From Candidatus Cloacimonadota bacterium (GTDB taxonomy: Bacteria; Cloacimonadota; Cloacimonadia; Cloacimonadales; Cloacimonadaceae): a stretch of DNA of 11,501 bases. Location: positions 1 through 11,501 of the forward strand of contig JAGOIS010000001.1 of assembly GCA_017995495.1 (NCBI GenBank). Reading direction: 5' to 3'. Under the pieces are notes generated by a model. It saw only the letters and a list, made by a program, of their open reading frames with translations. It did not search any database and was not told the origin of the DNA. Shown here piece by piece: positions 1 through 6,897 of this stretch; position 1 is the stretch's first letter; each line of letters starts with the position of its first letter. The translations under genes and the position numbers were made by a program.

Positions 1-843
1 CCCTACAACATGGCCCCCGGCGGTGTGGGCGGCTTGGCCCAGGTGATCAATTTCTATTTCAAGATCCCCGTTGGAATGTCCATGATCATCCTGAACATTC
101 CGCTGTTCGTCATCAGTTTCATCTTCATTGGCAGGTCCTTTGGCGCCAAATCCGTGATCGGAATGCTGCTTTCGTCAGTTTTCACAGACCTGGTCAACAT
201 CAAAAACCTGGCCAGGCTGGGGCTTATGGCGGCAAATGAGCATACTTTTTCCTTTCAGGGCAGGACGGTCTTTGCCTACCTCGGCCCGGAGGACCTGCTG
301 CTTTCGGCCATCGCGGGATCCGTGGTGCTGGGTCTGGGACTGGGGATCATCTTCAAATCACGCGGTTCCACCGGCGGCACAGACATCCCCGTGGCCCTCA
401 TCAAACAAAAGGCCGGCCTTTCGATCGGCACAGGCTATTACATTGTGGAAAGCGGGATCATCCTCCTGGTGGCGGTCCTGCTCAAAGACCCCAAGATCCT
501 CATCTGGGGCTACATCAACCTCTTCATCACCACCAAGATCACCGACCTGGCCTCCGAAGGCCTTCCCTATCTCAAAGGCGTCTATGTGATCTCGCCCAAG
601 GTGAATGAGATCAAGGAGGACATCTTTGCCGAAATTGACCGGGGCGTAACCTTTTTCAAGGCCCTGGGCGGGTATGAAAAAGAGGAAAAAGAGGTCCTCT
701 TCACCGTGATCAACCGCCGCCAGGTGCCCCTGTTAACAGACATCGTCAAAGACATCGATCCCGACGCCTTCATGATCGTCACCGACGTCTACGACGTGTT
801 GGGCTATGGATTCAGATCGCGCAAGATCAACCTGAGCGGGTGA
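1..843 (+). CDS. YitT-family membrane protein, 5' end cut off
   Basis: The frame is open from base 1 (Pro-Tyr-Asn, then the Met codon at 10), and family members continue upstream of the PGGVGGL-type motif seen here, so the Met at 10 is internal and the true start lies outside the window. What is present: the APGGVGGLAQVINF motif near the start, about five hydrophobic segments (roughly window residues 20-45, 50-65, 95-115, 140-165, 168-180) and a soluble C-terminal domain of about 80 residues (from YVISPKVNEIKEDI to the end) matching DUF2179. The second half of the membrane part has the family's GGTDIPVALIKQK stretch after a glycine-rich helix. This YitT/DUF161 plus DUF2179 layout is common in bacteria; the transported substrate is not established and I assign none. 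The stop is 7 bp from the stop of the convergent cyclophilin gene, with no obvious terminator between them. Confidence 0.88.
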   Translation, partial: PYNMAPGGVGGLAQVINFYFKIPVGMSMIILNIPLFVISFIFIGRSFGAKSVIGMLLSSVFTDLVNIKNLARLGLMAANEHTFSFQGRTVFAYLGPEDLLLSAIAGSVVLGLGLGIIFKSRGSTGGTDIPVALIKQKAGLSIGTGYYIVESGIILLVAVLLKDPKILIWGYINLFITTKITDLASEGLPYLKGVYVISPKVNEIKEDIFAEIDRGVTFFKALGGYEKEEKEVLFTVINRRQVPLLTDIVKDIDPDAFMIVTDVYDVLGYGFRSRKINLSG

Positions 844-850
844 GGGGCTG

Positions 851-1918
851 TTAAAACACCACGCAGCGCCGGAGAAAGCTCTTTGCCTCTGAGCTTGCCC
901 CGATCATGTACACTCCGGCCGGCAGTCGGTTGCCCCGGGCGTCGCGTCCGTCCCAAAACCACTCGGAACCTTGTTTGAAGAGCTCAGGAGCCTGGATCAG
1001 CAATCTTCCCTTGAGGTCATAGATGCTGATCCGAAAAGGCCCGCCGGTATCCGCGGCAAGTTTGATCAAAGCCCCCTCACGCAGGGGATGGGGTGATATC
1101 TCCAAGCCGCGCGCGAGTGCCGGAGTGGGTTCCTCCACCCCAGACCCCTCCGCCAAAACCTGCCAGTTGATCTCGTGATCCCAGTCGGGATTGCTGATCC
1201 TGCAGGTTACCGTGTGATTGCCGGGCGTGGATATGGCTGTCTCAAAGATGAAATCCAGGCCGGAAGCCTCAACGTCATCCACGAACCAAGCGAATTGAGT
1301 GGGCAGGGAATACTCCGCCTCCACCACGAACATCAGGGGTTCGTTCACATCTGTAACCACCAGGGATGAGTCCGAGGGGGTCACGTTCATGACCGCCAGG
1401 TCCAGGATCCTCAAGGTGTCTATGATAACTGGGGTCAGAGGCCTGTCGTCATCATCCACGGGCACTTCTCCGATCGCCAAAACCGTATCCAATCCCTGGA
1501 CCACCTTGCCGAAAATGGCATAGTTGCCGTCCAGATGGGGGGTTGGGGCAAGCGTGATGTAATACTGCGAGCCGGCGGAATTGGGGGCCGAACTGTGGGC
1601 CATGGCCAGGATTCCCGCTTGATCGTGGTGCAAGTTGGGATGGAACTCGTCGGGAATGGTGTAGCCCGGTCCTCCATATCCCGTCCCGAACGGACAACCG
1701 TCCTGGATCACGAAGCCGGCCACCACGCGGTGAAAGATGAGATCATTATAGAATCCGCTGGTGGCTAGGGAGATGAAGTTGTTGGCCGTGATCGGGACCC
1801 ATTGGTCGTAAAGTTCCGCTGTGAAGCTGCCCATCGAAGTGCTCCAACGGGCAAAATGCAGGGCCGCGAGGTTGCCTGCCAGTACTATGATCAGTAAAAT
1901 CACCAATCCATGTTTCAT
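851..1918 (-). CDS. Exported cyclophilin-type peptidyl-prolyl isomerase with C-terminal sorting domain
   Basis: A 355-residue protein. Residues 1-20 are a hydrophobic signal peptide. Residues 24-172 are a cyclophilin domain: FHRVVAGFVIQDG (62-74, with the catalytic-type Arg64 and Gln72), NSAGSQYYIT (113-122) and LDGNYAIFGKV (129-139). The domain should catalyse proline cis-trans isomerisation on exported proteins. Residues 178-258 are an Ig-like stretch. Residues 272-355 are a FlgD-like/T9SS type A tail, with SPHPL near its start, ISIYDLKGRLL (297-307) and WDGRDARGNRLPAGVYMI (322-339), which in related bacteria directs secretion or surface attachment. Plain bacterial cyclophilins are about 160-200 residues, so the Ig and tail modules roughly double it. 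The start is supported by GAGGT about 6 nt upstream of the ATG. The gene converges with the YitT gene. Cyclophilin and tail are clear; the cell-surface location is inference. Confidence 0.9.
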   Translation of the reverse strand: MKHGLVILLIIVLAGNLAALHFARWSTSMGSFTAELYDQWVPITANNFISLATSGFYNDLIFHRVVAGFVIQDGCPFGTGYGGPGYTIPDEFHPNLHHDQAGILAMAHSSAPNSAGSQYYITLAPTPHLDGNYAIFGKVVQGLDTVLAIGEVPVDDDDRPLTPVIIDTLRILDLAVMNVTPSDSSLVVTDVNEPLMFVVEAEYSLPTQFAWFVDDVEASGLDFIFETAISTPGNHTVTCRISNPDWDHEINWQVLAEGSGVEEPTPALARGLEISPHPLREGALIKLAADTGGPFRISIYDLKGRLLIQAPELFKQGSEWFWDGRDARGNRLPAGVYMIGASSEAKSFLRRCVVF

Positions 1919-2296
1919 GTCCGGACCTCACTTTCAATCTAATTACCCTTCTCCACAGAAGCGCGCCGTTCCGACGCAAGCCATATCAACCTGGAATGAA
2001 GATATTGTCAACCATTTTTTCCTGCTGACTCTGACTGGATCCTCGCCAGCCGTTCTAATGGACCTACCCCGCAATAAAAATCACTTGACCATAATGAAAG
2101 GTTCGGATTACTGATACCCAGACAGGGCTGCAACTGAGGATATGGCTTTCCGCTGGTTGCCCCTGGCAAAACGGGGCAAAGCTGATCAGGCGAGACCACG
2201 GGATCAGGCAGTGAAACGCGGATCTTGATCGGTTCGCTTTGGAGGCCTTGGCCCGCGGATAACCCCGCAAGAACGATCATTAAACATGAGGTAAAG
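1919..2296. other. Intergenic region, 378 bp, no convincing gene
   Basis: This gap separates two divergent genes and must hold both promoters. Short open frames on either strand show no family signature, no ribosome binding site and biased composition, so I do not call them. Visible items are the minus-strand TTGACA box described separately, a plus-strand TTGACC (2086-2091) without a good -10 box at the normal distance, and a 7-bp inverted repeat (TTGCCCC 2157-2163 with GGGGCAA 2173-2179, 9-nt loop) lacking a T-tract and therefore not a standard terminator. No tRNA fold or clear regulatory RNA was seen. Confidence 0.6.
1983..2011 (-). promoter_or_regulatory. Possible promoter for the cyclophilin gene
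   Basis: Reading the minus strand there is a perfect TTGACA (2011-2006), a 17-nt spacer and TGATAT (1988-1983). The -35 box is ideal and the spacing is optimal, but the -10 box matches the sigma-70 consensus at only three of six bases. It would leave a leader of roughly 60 nt before the cyclophilin ATG. It is sequence-only evidence and assumes the organism's housekeeping sigma factor sees the usual boxes. Confidence 0.35.
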
Positions 2297-3196
2297 ATGA
2301 GAAGAGCGCTAAACTGCCTGCTGGCCTGCCTGGCCGTGATGGGCCTCACATCCTGCAAATTTCTGTTCAAAAGCCCCAGGCTGGAGCAGGTCCACGACGT
2401 TAAGATTGTATCCATCGACCCCGACAAGATCCGGCTTGAACTTTCCCTGAGTGTCCTCAATCCCAACCGCTATAAACTGAAACTGAACGGCATGGACATC
2501 GAGCTGCTGAACAAGAACAGGGAGCAGATCGGCACTGCCACCCTCAGCCGGGCTGTGGAAATTCCCGGCCGAAAAGCCAACGCGCTCGATTTCGAGATAA
2601 CCCTGGACACCCGGCCCACGGTCCGAATGGTGAATTATTCCGACCAGAAGGTGTTTGTGTATATAGCCGGAACTGGCACGGGGAAAGTGTTGGGCACGGC
2701 TCAGAAATTCTCCTTTGAGGAACCCTATGAGATCGACATCCGGGATCAGTTGCAAAAAGTGCTGAGCACGTTCAAGGCTGACGGAGAAGATATTTTCAAG
2801 GTCAAGCGCAGTTATCTGGGCAAGGTTGGCCTCACAGAAACCCAGGTGCTGGTGGATTTCATCGTGATGAACCCCTACGGATTGAAGTTCGTCCTGGATG
2901 ACTTTCCCGCCACCATAACCATTGGCAATTCGGAAACGGGCTCCGGCAATCTGAGCAAAGCGCTAAGCTTCGACGAAAAGGTGTTTTCCAGGGAAGGCAC
3001 CATGCTCTTCAAGGTGAATAACCTCAAAGCCATATACAACATAGCCAGGGGCGCCATCAACGGCGAGGTCAGTTACCGGGTGGACGGACAGGTGAAGATC
3101 AATGCCTATGGGATCGAGTTTCAAAAACCCTACGCCTACAAGGACCTGATCACCATCAGCATCACCGACGACATCATCAAGTTGCTGGCTCCCTAA
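2297..3196 (+). CDS. Lipoprotein with two LEA14/WHy-like domains
   Basis: A 299-residue protein. The start is set at the ATG at 2297 because GAGGT lies just upstream and because it opens directly into a lipoprotein signal peptide (two Arg, then a hydrophobic run to LTSC with the lipidated Cys at 20). A TTG 24 codons upstream is in frame but gives no signal peptide at the N-terminus. After the Cys come two similar beta-rich segments: residues about 33-145, with LSVLNPNRYKLKLNGMDIEL (51-70), and about 168-285, with VDFIVMNPYGLKFVLDDFP (186-204). The Asn-Pro followed by Tyr and a hydrophobic strand is the hallmark of the LEA type 2 / water stress and hypersensitive response (WHy) fold. Bacterial members are usually envelope-anchored proteins of unknown role; a stabilising function is only proposed. 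It is probably attached to an envelope membrane, facing the periplasm. Confidence 0.82.
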   Translation: MRRALNCLLACLAVMGLTSCKFLFKSPRLEQVHDVKIVSIDPDKIRLELSLSVLNPNRYKLKLNGMDIELLNKNREQIGTATLSRAVEIPGRKANALDFEITLDTRPTVRMVNYSDQKVFVYIAGTGTGKVLGTAQKFSFEEPYEIDIRDQLQKVLSTFKADGEDIFKVKRSYLGKVGLTETQVLVDFIVMNPYGLKFVLDDFPATITIGNSETGSGNLSKALSFDEKVFSREGTMLFKVNNLKAIYNIARGAINGEVSYRVDGQVKINAYGIEFQKPYAYKDLITISITDDIIKLLAP

Positions 3197-3294
3197 GCCC
3201 CAGGAAGGTTTTTGGTTATCGGCCTGTTCCAGCCGGTGGCAGCAACCGCCCCTGACATGGAATATCAAATCCGGCTTTGGGGATGATCCGGCCC

Positions 3295-3561
3295 TTAAGT
3301 GTCATCCACCTTCAGATCGTTGTCCCGGAGGGCTTCCAGCAGATCATCGCGGACCTGTTTCAGCCTTTTTTTCCGGTCGGCCCAATCGGCATAATGATAA
3401 TGGAGACAGACCTCTATCGCTTCCTGATCCACCAGATAAATGTGAAAGGACAATTTGCTGTATTCTATGGAGTTGGAGTCCATCCCCTCATCCCTGATTT
3501 TGGACACTCTGATCACCCGCTCCAAATCCAACTCGCGTCCGTCAGGCAGAGTATATGGCAT
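3295..3561 (-). CDS. Hypothetical protein, 88 residues
   Basis: I do not recognise a family. The reading frame starts MPYTLPDGRELDLERV and ends in a charged helix, KKRLKQVRDDLLEALRDNDL, with a mixed segment FHIYLVDQEAIEVCLHYHY in the middle. It has no signal peptide or membrane segment, so it is probably cytoplasmic. The ATG at 3561 is preferred over the in-frame ATG at 3573: the sequence ATGAGGTTAGCGATG places a GAGG ribosome binding site 7 nt before the downstream ATG, and the first ATG overlaps that site. Balanced amino acid composition and the well-placed binding site favour a real gene over the overlapping plus-strand frame. It stands alone, convergent with the LEA-domain lipoprotein gene. 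Confidence 0.6.
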   Translation of the reverse strand: MPYTLPDGRELDLERVIRVSKIRDEGMDSNSIEYSKLSFHIYLVDQEAIEVCLHYHYADWADRKKRLKQVRDDLLEALRDNDLKVDDT

Positions 3562-3750
3562 CGCTAACCTCATCTTCTTGAGTAATATGAGCCATTATTT
3601 GCCGGAAGCATTCTTATGGCAAGCTTTTATTTTCAGTTTGGGGTACATTTTTCGCCCTGCTGTTGATATATTTCCACTCACTCGCTCAGACCACCAGACG
3701 TGAATGCCCTATGAGCCGCGGATGAACCTGGTTATTTATCGATTTACCAC

Positions 3751-3779
3751 TTGACCAAATTGGTGGAGGAGGTAAAAAT
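3751..3779 (+). promoter_or_regulatory. Possible promoter for the short lipoprotein/transporter pair
   Basis: TTGACC (3751-3756) is followed after 16 nt by TAAAAA (3773-3778), or after 17 nt by AAAAAT. The -35 box is good and the -10 box weak. If real, transcription would begin about at 3785, downstream of the GGAGGAGG sequence at 3765-3772, so that sequence would not be in the message. This promoter and the leader-ORF reading below therefore exclude each other unless another promoter lies upstream. Confidence 0.22.
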
Positions 3780-3789
3780 GTCTCCATAA
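3765..3789 (+). other. Strong Shine-Dalgarno with a three-codon ORF (Met-Ser-Pro-stop)
   Basis: GGAGGAGG (3765-3772) stands 5 nt before an ATG (3778), which is followed by TCT CCA TAA (stop 3787-3789). The stop codon is followed immediately by, and shares its last two bases with, AAGGAG (3788-3793), the ribosome binding site of the lipoprotein gene starting at 3800. The tiny frame is not in phase with that gene. It may be a translated leader that feeds ribosomes to the next site, or a chance purine-rich run; nothing in the sequence decides this. Confidence 0.3.
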
Positions 3790-3799
3790 GGAGTCACAG

Positions 3800-4093
3800 A
3801 TGAGAAACAGGTTCTTTCTGCTGTTATTGGTGTTGTTCTGCCTGGGTTTGCTTTGTTCCTGCGCGCCTGGCGTGAATGGCCGTTCAGACGACAACCGGGC
3901 CGGCTTTTTCATGGGGATCTGGCATGGTTGGATCGCTCCGGTTAGCTTGATCTGGCAACTTTTCAACCGCAATGTGCGCATCTACGAGATCTTTAACACT
4001 GGCTGGACATACGATCTGGGCTACTATCTGGGCGTGGTGGGAGGTTTTGGCAGCCTGGCTATGAGCCGGAAAAAGAAAATCTGTGGAGACTGA
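3800..4093 (+). CDS. Short lipoprotein of unknown function
   Basis: A 97-residue protein. Residues 1-21 are a lipoprotein signal peptide with a leucine-rich core and lipobox LCSC, placing the modified Cys at 21. The mature part contains GFFMGIWHGWIAPVSLIWQL and then NVRIYEIFNTGWTYDLGYYLG, followed by a glycine-rich hydrophobic end and a basic tail (SRKKK). I recall similar short proteins with the GxWHGxIAP and NVRIYE motifs annotated only as hypothetical in many bacteria; the function is unknown. The two hydrophobic stretches could insert into or lie along a membrane. The start is supported by AAGGAG 6 nt upstream of the ATG. The last 11 bp overlap the GTG start proposed for the transporter, suggesting co-transcription and translational coupling. 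Confidence 0.78.
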   Translation: MRNRFFLLLLVLFCLGLLCSCAPGVNGRSDDNRAGFFMGIWHGWIAPVSLIWQLFNRNVRIYEIFNTGWTYDLGYYLGVVGGFGSLAMSRKKKICGD

Positions 4094-5063
4094 GGCCGGA
4101 CCCGCCAAACAGGGAATGGCTGCCCAGCTGCTGTTATTGCTGGCTGCCGCGATCTGGGGCTTTGCCTTTGTGGCGCAACGCAAAGGCATGGAGAGCCTGG
4201 ATCCCTTCACTTTCAACGCGCTGCGTTTCGCCCTGGGGGCGCTGTGCGTGTGGCTGGCCGAGCAGCTGACCAAGTCCAGAAAACGCCGACACGAGCCTGT
4301 ATTGGCTGCCATTGCTGAGCGGGGAACAAGGCCGAAAACATGGAAAGGCCCCTTGGCCCTGGGGTTTTTGCTGTTCCTGGCGGCCAGCCTGCAGCAGACC
4401 GGCATGCTCTGGACCGGAGCAGGAAGCGCGGGCTTCATCACCGGATTGTATGTGGTATTTGTTCCCTTGATCGGACTGGGCCTGCGGCAGAGACTAAGCT
4501 CAAGGCACATCCTGGCGATCTTGCTCAGCCTGGCTGGATTGGCCCTGATCAACGGCAAGCCGGATCTGCAGGCGTCCCTGGGTAACCTGTTGGTGCTGAT
4601 CGGGGCTGTATTCTGGGCCTTGCATGTCCAGTTGATCGACAAACTCACCAAATCGCATCCCAGTCTGCGGCTCGCCTGGATCCAGTACGGCGTCTGCGCG
4701 GGCCTGAGCCTGGCTGGAAGCTTCATCTACAGATGCTTTCAGCACAAACCCAGTTTGTCCGCCGGCATCTGGAAAGCGATCCCGGCCGCGGGCCTGCCCC
4801 TTTTCTACGCCGGCATCATGTCTGTGGGAGTGGCCTTCACGCTCCAGCTCCACGCCCAAAAAAAAGTCCAGCCCCAGGTCGCGAGCGTGATCCTCTGCCT
4901 GGAAGGGGTGTTTGCCATGTTTGGAGGCTGGCTGCTTTTGGCTGAAAGGGTTACGGCAGTCTCTTTCCTTGGGGCGGCGCTGCTTCTGGCGGCCATGTTG
5001 GTGAGCGTTAAGCAGGAACGCGAGGAATTTCTGATTGACAAAAAAGCGGTATCCAAAACTTAG
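4083..5063 (+). CDS. EamA/DMT-superfamily transporter
   Basis: A 326-residue inner-membrane protein with two EamA repeats, about residues 14-158 and 167-308, giving the usual ten membrane segments. The first repeat has the family signature AAIWGFAFVAQRKGMESLDP near the N-terminus and QQTGMLWTGAGSAGFITGLYVVFVPLI (104-130, quoted only as a landmark); the second has AVFWALHVQLIDKL (175-188) and ASVILCLEGVFAMFGGWLLL (267-286). The family exports or imports small metabolites such as amino acids; the substrate here cannot be told. A basic, hydrophilic loop (62-88) between the second and third segments is longer than usual. The GTG at 4083 overlaps the previous gene; an ATG at 4116 is also possible and would begin directly at the first membrane helix. 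Neither has a strong ribosome binding site, so coupling to the upstream lipoprotein is likely. An in-frame stop at 4062 rules out earlier starts. Confidence 0.88.
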   Translation: METEAGPAKQGMAAQLLLLLAAAIWGFAFVAQRKGMESLDPFTFNALRFALGALCVWLAEQLTKSRKRRHEPVLAAIAERGTRPKTWKGPLALGFLLFLAASLQQTGMLWTGAGSAGFITGLYVVFVPLIGLGLRQRLSSRHILAILLSLAGLALINGKPDLQASLGNLLVLIGAVFWALHVQLIDKLTKSHPSLRLAWIQYGVCAGLSLAGSFIYRCFQHKPSLSAGIWKAIPAAGLPLFYAGIMSVGVAFTLQLHAQKKVQPQVASVILCLEGVFAMFGGWLLLAERVTAVSFLGAALLLAAMLVSVKQEREEFLIDKKAVSKT

Positions 5064-5105
5064 TTTCGAAACATAGCTTTTTTGAAGATAGATAAGGATA
5101 GAAAG

Positions 5106-5498
5106 ATGGTTTTATACACGATTGCCCTGGTGATCCACATAATTATCAGCGTCGCGCTGGTGCTGGTGATCTTATCCCAAACCTCCAAGGGTGGCCTGGA
5201 TGCCAACCTGGGTGGCGCGGCGATGAACGTGTTCGGCGGCAGCGGAGCCTCGAAGTTCCTCCGCAAATGGACCCAGATCCTGGGAGTTGTCTTTGTGATC
5301 TCCTGCCTGTTTTTGGCCTTGCAGGTAACCAGAGTAACCGCTCCCAAAGCTCCCAAGATCCTGCAGGAAAAGTTTGGCGAAACAACCACCCCCCCGGCCA
5401 CGACCGGCTCGGCCAAGCAGGGCACCCCCGCCCAACCTTCCGGAGCGAAAACGGCCCCCGCGCAGACCACCCCGGCGAAGCCCAGCCAGGGTAAGTGA
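5106..5498 (+). CDS. secG: SecG, protein translocase subunit
   Basis: A 130-residue small membrane subunit of the SecYEG translocon, which helps SecA-driven protein export across the inner membrane. Two membrane helices are visible, residues about 2-23 and 57-76, joined by the diagnostic cytoplasmic stretch ILSQTSKGGLDANLGGAAMN and FGGSGASKFLRKWT. The C-terminal 50 residues are low-complexity Ala/Pro/Thr/Lys/Gly-rich and probably unstructured, which makes the protein longer than the 75-110 residues usual for SecG. The ATG at 5106 is chosen because AAGGA lies 7 nt upstream and the first helix starts at once; an upstream in-frame TTG (5082) would add eight charged residues. It lies 42 bp after the transporter gene and 16 bp before tRNA-Leu, with no clear terminator between, so secG and the tRNA may share a transcript. 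Confidence 0.95.
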   Translation: MVLYTIALVIHIIISVALVLVILSQTSKGGLDANLGGAAMNVFGGSGASKFLRKWTQILGVVFVISCLFLALQVTRVTAPKAPKILQEKFGETTTPPATTGSAKQGTPAQPSGAKTAPAQTTPAKPSQGK

Positions 5499-5514
5499 TG
5501 ACAAGTTTTAGGAT

Positions 5515-5603
5515 GCAGAAGTGGTGGAATTTGGCAGACACGCAAGACTAAGGATCTTGTGCCTGTAACGGGTGTGCGGGTTCGAGTCCCGCCTTCTGCA
5601 CCA
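5515..5603 (+). tRNA. tRNA-Leu (anticodon AAG), CCA encoded
   Basis: The acceptor stem pairs GCAGAAG (5515-5521) with CTTCTGC (5593-5599), followed by discriminator A5600 and encoded CCA (5601-5603). The D arm has GTG/CAC with GG in the loop. The anticodon stem is CAAGA (5543-5547) with TCTTG (5555-5559) around the loop CTAAGGA, so U33 is T5549 and the anticodon is A5550-A5551-G5552. A long variable arm (about 5560-5575) folds as a short hairpin, and the T arm is GCGGG TTCGAGT CCCGC. The class II form, A73 and D-arm shape all say leucine rather than serine. Anticodon AAG reads CUU and, if A34 is deaminated to inosine, CUC and CUA. Most bacteria use GAG here, so the anticodon is unusual. The fold was done by eye. 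Confidence 0.93.
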
Positions 5604-5610
5604 AGAAATG

Positions 5611-5635
5611 GCTCCCCTCAGAGGGAGCTTTTTTT
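5611..5635 (+). terminator. Intrinsic terminator after tRNA-Leu
   Basis: GCTCCC (5611-5616) pairs with GGGAGC (5623-5628) over a 6-nt loop and is followed directly by seven T residues (5629-5635). The hairpin begins 7 nt after the tRNA CCA end, so it should end the secG/tRNA-Leu transcript and separate it from kbl. Confidence 0.85.
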
Positions 5636-5701
5636 ATTGACTGAATCGCGCCTTCCAAAAAGTGTAGCAACCATTGAACATTAATATTGTGGAGGTTTGC
5701 C

Positions 5702-6889
5702 ATGTTTGGCAAAATGAAAACTGACCTGCAGAACCTGTTTGTGGAACTGAAACAGCAGGGATTGTACAAGAGCGAACGCATCATCACCACTCCCCAGGGG
5801 GCAAGCATTGGCGTGAGCACCGGCAAGGCCGTCATGAACTTCTGCGCGAACAACTATCTGGGGCTGGGCAACCATCCGGAAGTGGTGAAGGCAGCCCAGA
5901 ACATCATGGATCACTGGGGCTACGGCCTCGCGTCGGTGAGGTTCATTTGCGGAACGCAGCAGATCCACAAGGACCTGGAGAAAAAGATATCCGAGTTTCT
6001 GGGCACGGAAGACACCATCCTCTACGCTGCCTGCTTCGACGCCAACGGCGGTGTTTTTGAACCCCTTCTGAATGAAGAGAGCGCGATCATCTCCGACGAA
6101 CTCAACCACGCCTCCATCATCGACGGCGTGAGGCTCTGCAAGGCGCAACGCTTCCGCTACAAACACTCAAACATGGAAGAGCTGGAAAAATGCCTCAGCG
6201 AAGCCAAAGACCTGAAGTACCGCCTGATCTGCACCGACGGCGTGTTTTCCATGGACGGGGATATGGCGAAGCTGCCTCAGATCTGCGATCTGGCTGAAAA
6301 GTACAACGCCCTGGTGATGGTGGATGATTCGCATGCCACCGGTTACATCGGACCACATGGCCGGGGAACTCCGGAGCAGTTTGGCGTTCAGGACCGGGTG
6401 GATATTGTAACCAGCACCCTGGGCAAAGCGATGGGAGGCGCGAACGGCGGTTTCACCTCCGGCCGCAAAGAGATCATCGAGCTTCTCCGTCAGCGCAGCC
6501 GTCCGTATCTGTTTTCAAATACGGTCGCGCCCGCTGTGGTGGGCGCCAGCATCAAGGTCATCGAACTGCTTTCCGGGTCCACCGAACTGCGGGACAGAGT
6601 TTGGGAAAACGCCCGCTACTTCAGAACAGAAATGATCAAGGCCGGCTTCGACATCGTGGAAGGCAACACTGCCATCGTTCCCGTGATGCTCTACGACGAA
6701 CCGCTGGCGATCAAAATGGCGGACATGTTGCTGGAAGAAGGGATCTACGTGATCGGTTTCGTCTATCCCGTGGTTCCCAAAGGCAAAGCCCGCATCCGCG
6801 TTCAGCTTTCCGCTGCCCACGGCCGCGAGGACCTGGACAAGGCGATCGCCGCCTTCGTGAAGGTGGGAAAAGAGCTGCAACTGGTTTAG
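5702..6889 (+). CDS. kbl: Glycine C-acetyltransferase (2-amino-3-ketobutyrate CoA ligase)
   Basis: A 395-residue cytoplasmic, PLP-dependent enzyme of the alpha-oxoamine synthase family, close to the usual length of 395-400. It converts 2-amino-3-oxobutyrate plus CoA to glycine plus acetyl-CoA, the second step of threonine breakdown. Landmarks: [15 protein letters not shown] near residue 50, [11 protein letters not shown] near 137, [16 protein letters not shown] with Asp208 and His211 (cofactor ring contacts), and [14 protein letters not shown] with Lys242 as the Schiff-base lysine. The neighbours of these residues fit Kbl better than the paralogues BioF, HemA or Spt, though BioF cannot be excluded by eye alone. 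GGAGG (5691-5695) about 6 nt upstream fixes the ATG at 5702; an in-frame TTG at 5687 lies before it and is not used. Threonine dehydrogenase (tdh), its frequent partner, is not in the window. The stop codon overlaps the ribosome binding site of rsmI. Confidence 0.93.
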   Translation: MFGKMKTDLQNLFVELKQQGLYKSERIITTPQGASIGVSTGKAVMNFCANNYLGLGNHPEVVKAAQNIMDHWGYGLASVRFICGTQQIHKDLEKKISEFLGTEDTILYAACFDANGGVFEPLLNEESAIISDELNHASIIDGVRLCKAQRFRYKHSNMEELEKCLSEAKDLKYRLICTDGVFSMDGDMAKLPQICDLAEKYNALVMVDDSHATGYIGPHGRGTPEQFGVQDRVDIVTSTLGKAMGGANGGFTSGRKEIIELLRQRSRPYLFSNTVAPAVVGASIKVIELLSGSTELRDRVWENARYFRTEMIKAGFDIVEGNTAIVPVMLYDEPLAIKMADMLLEEGIYVIGFVYPVVPKGKARIRVQLSAAHGREDLDKAIAAFVKVGKELQLV

Positions 6890-6897
6890 GAGCAGTA

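Noticed and set aside
2157..2179. TTGCCCC/GGGGCAA hairpin as a terminator or riboswitch
   Set aside because: No T-tract, no gene ending just before it, and no wider conserved fold visible.
2008..2466. 152-residue minus-strand frame across the LEA lipoprotein start
   Set aside because: It overlaps the signal peptide and first domain of a well-supported gene, has no family signature and no binding site.
3277..3567. 96-residue plus-strand frame opposite the small unknown gene
   Set aside because: Only one of the two strands is likely coding; the minus frame has the better start site and composition, and this one reads as its antisense shadow.
5064..5105. Possible terminator between the transporter and secG (GTTTCGAAAC followed by a T run)
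   Set aside because: The stem is only about four pairs with almost no loop, too weak to call; read-through into secG remains possible.
6601..6897. Upstream extension of the rsmI frame inside kbl
   Set aside because: It is kbl read in another phase, rich in Arg and Gly; the AGGAG/TTG start at 6898 fits the family's N-terminus.
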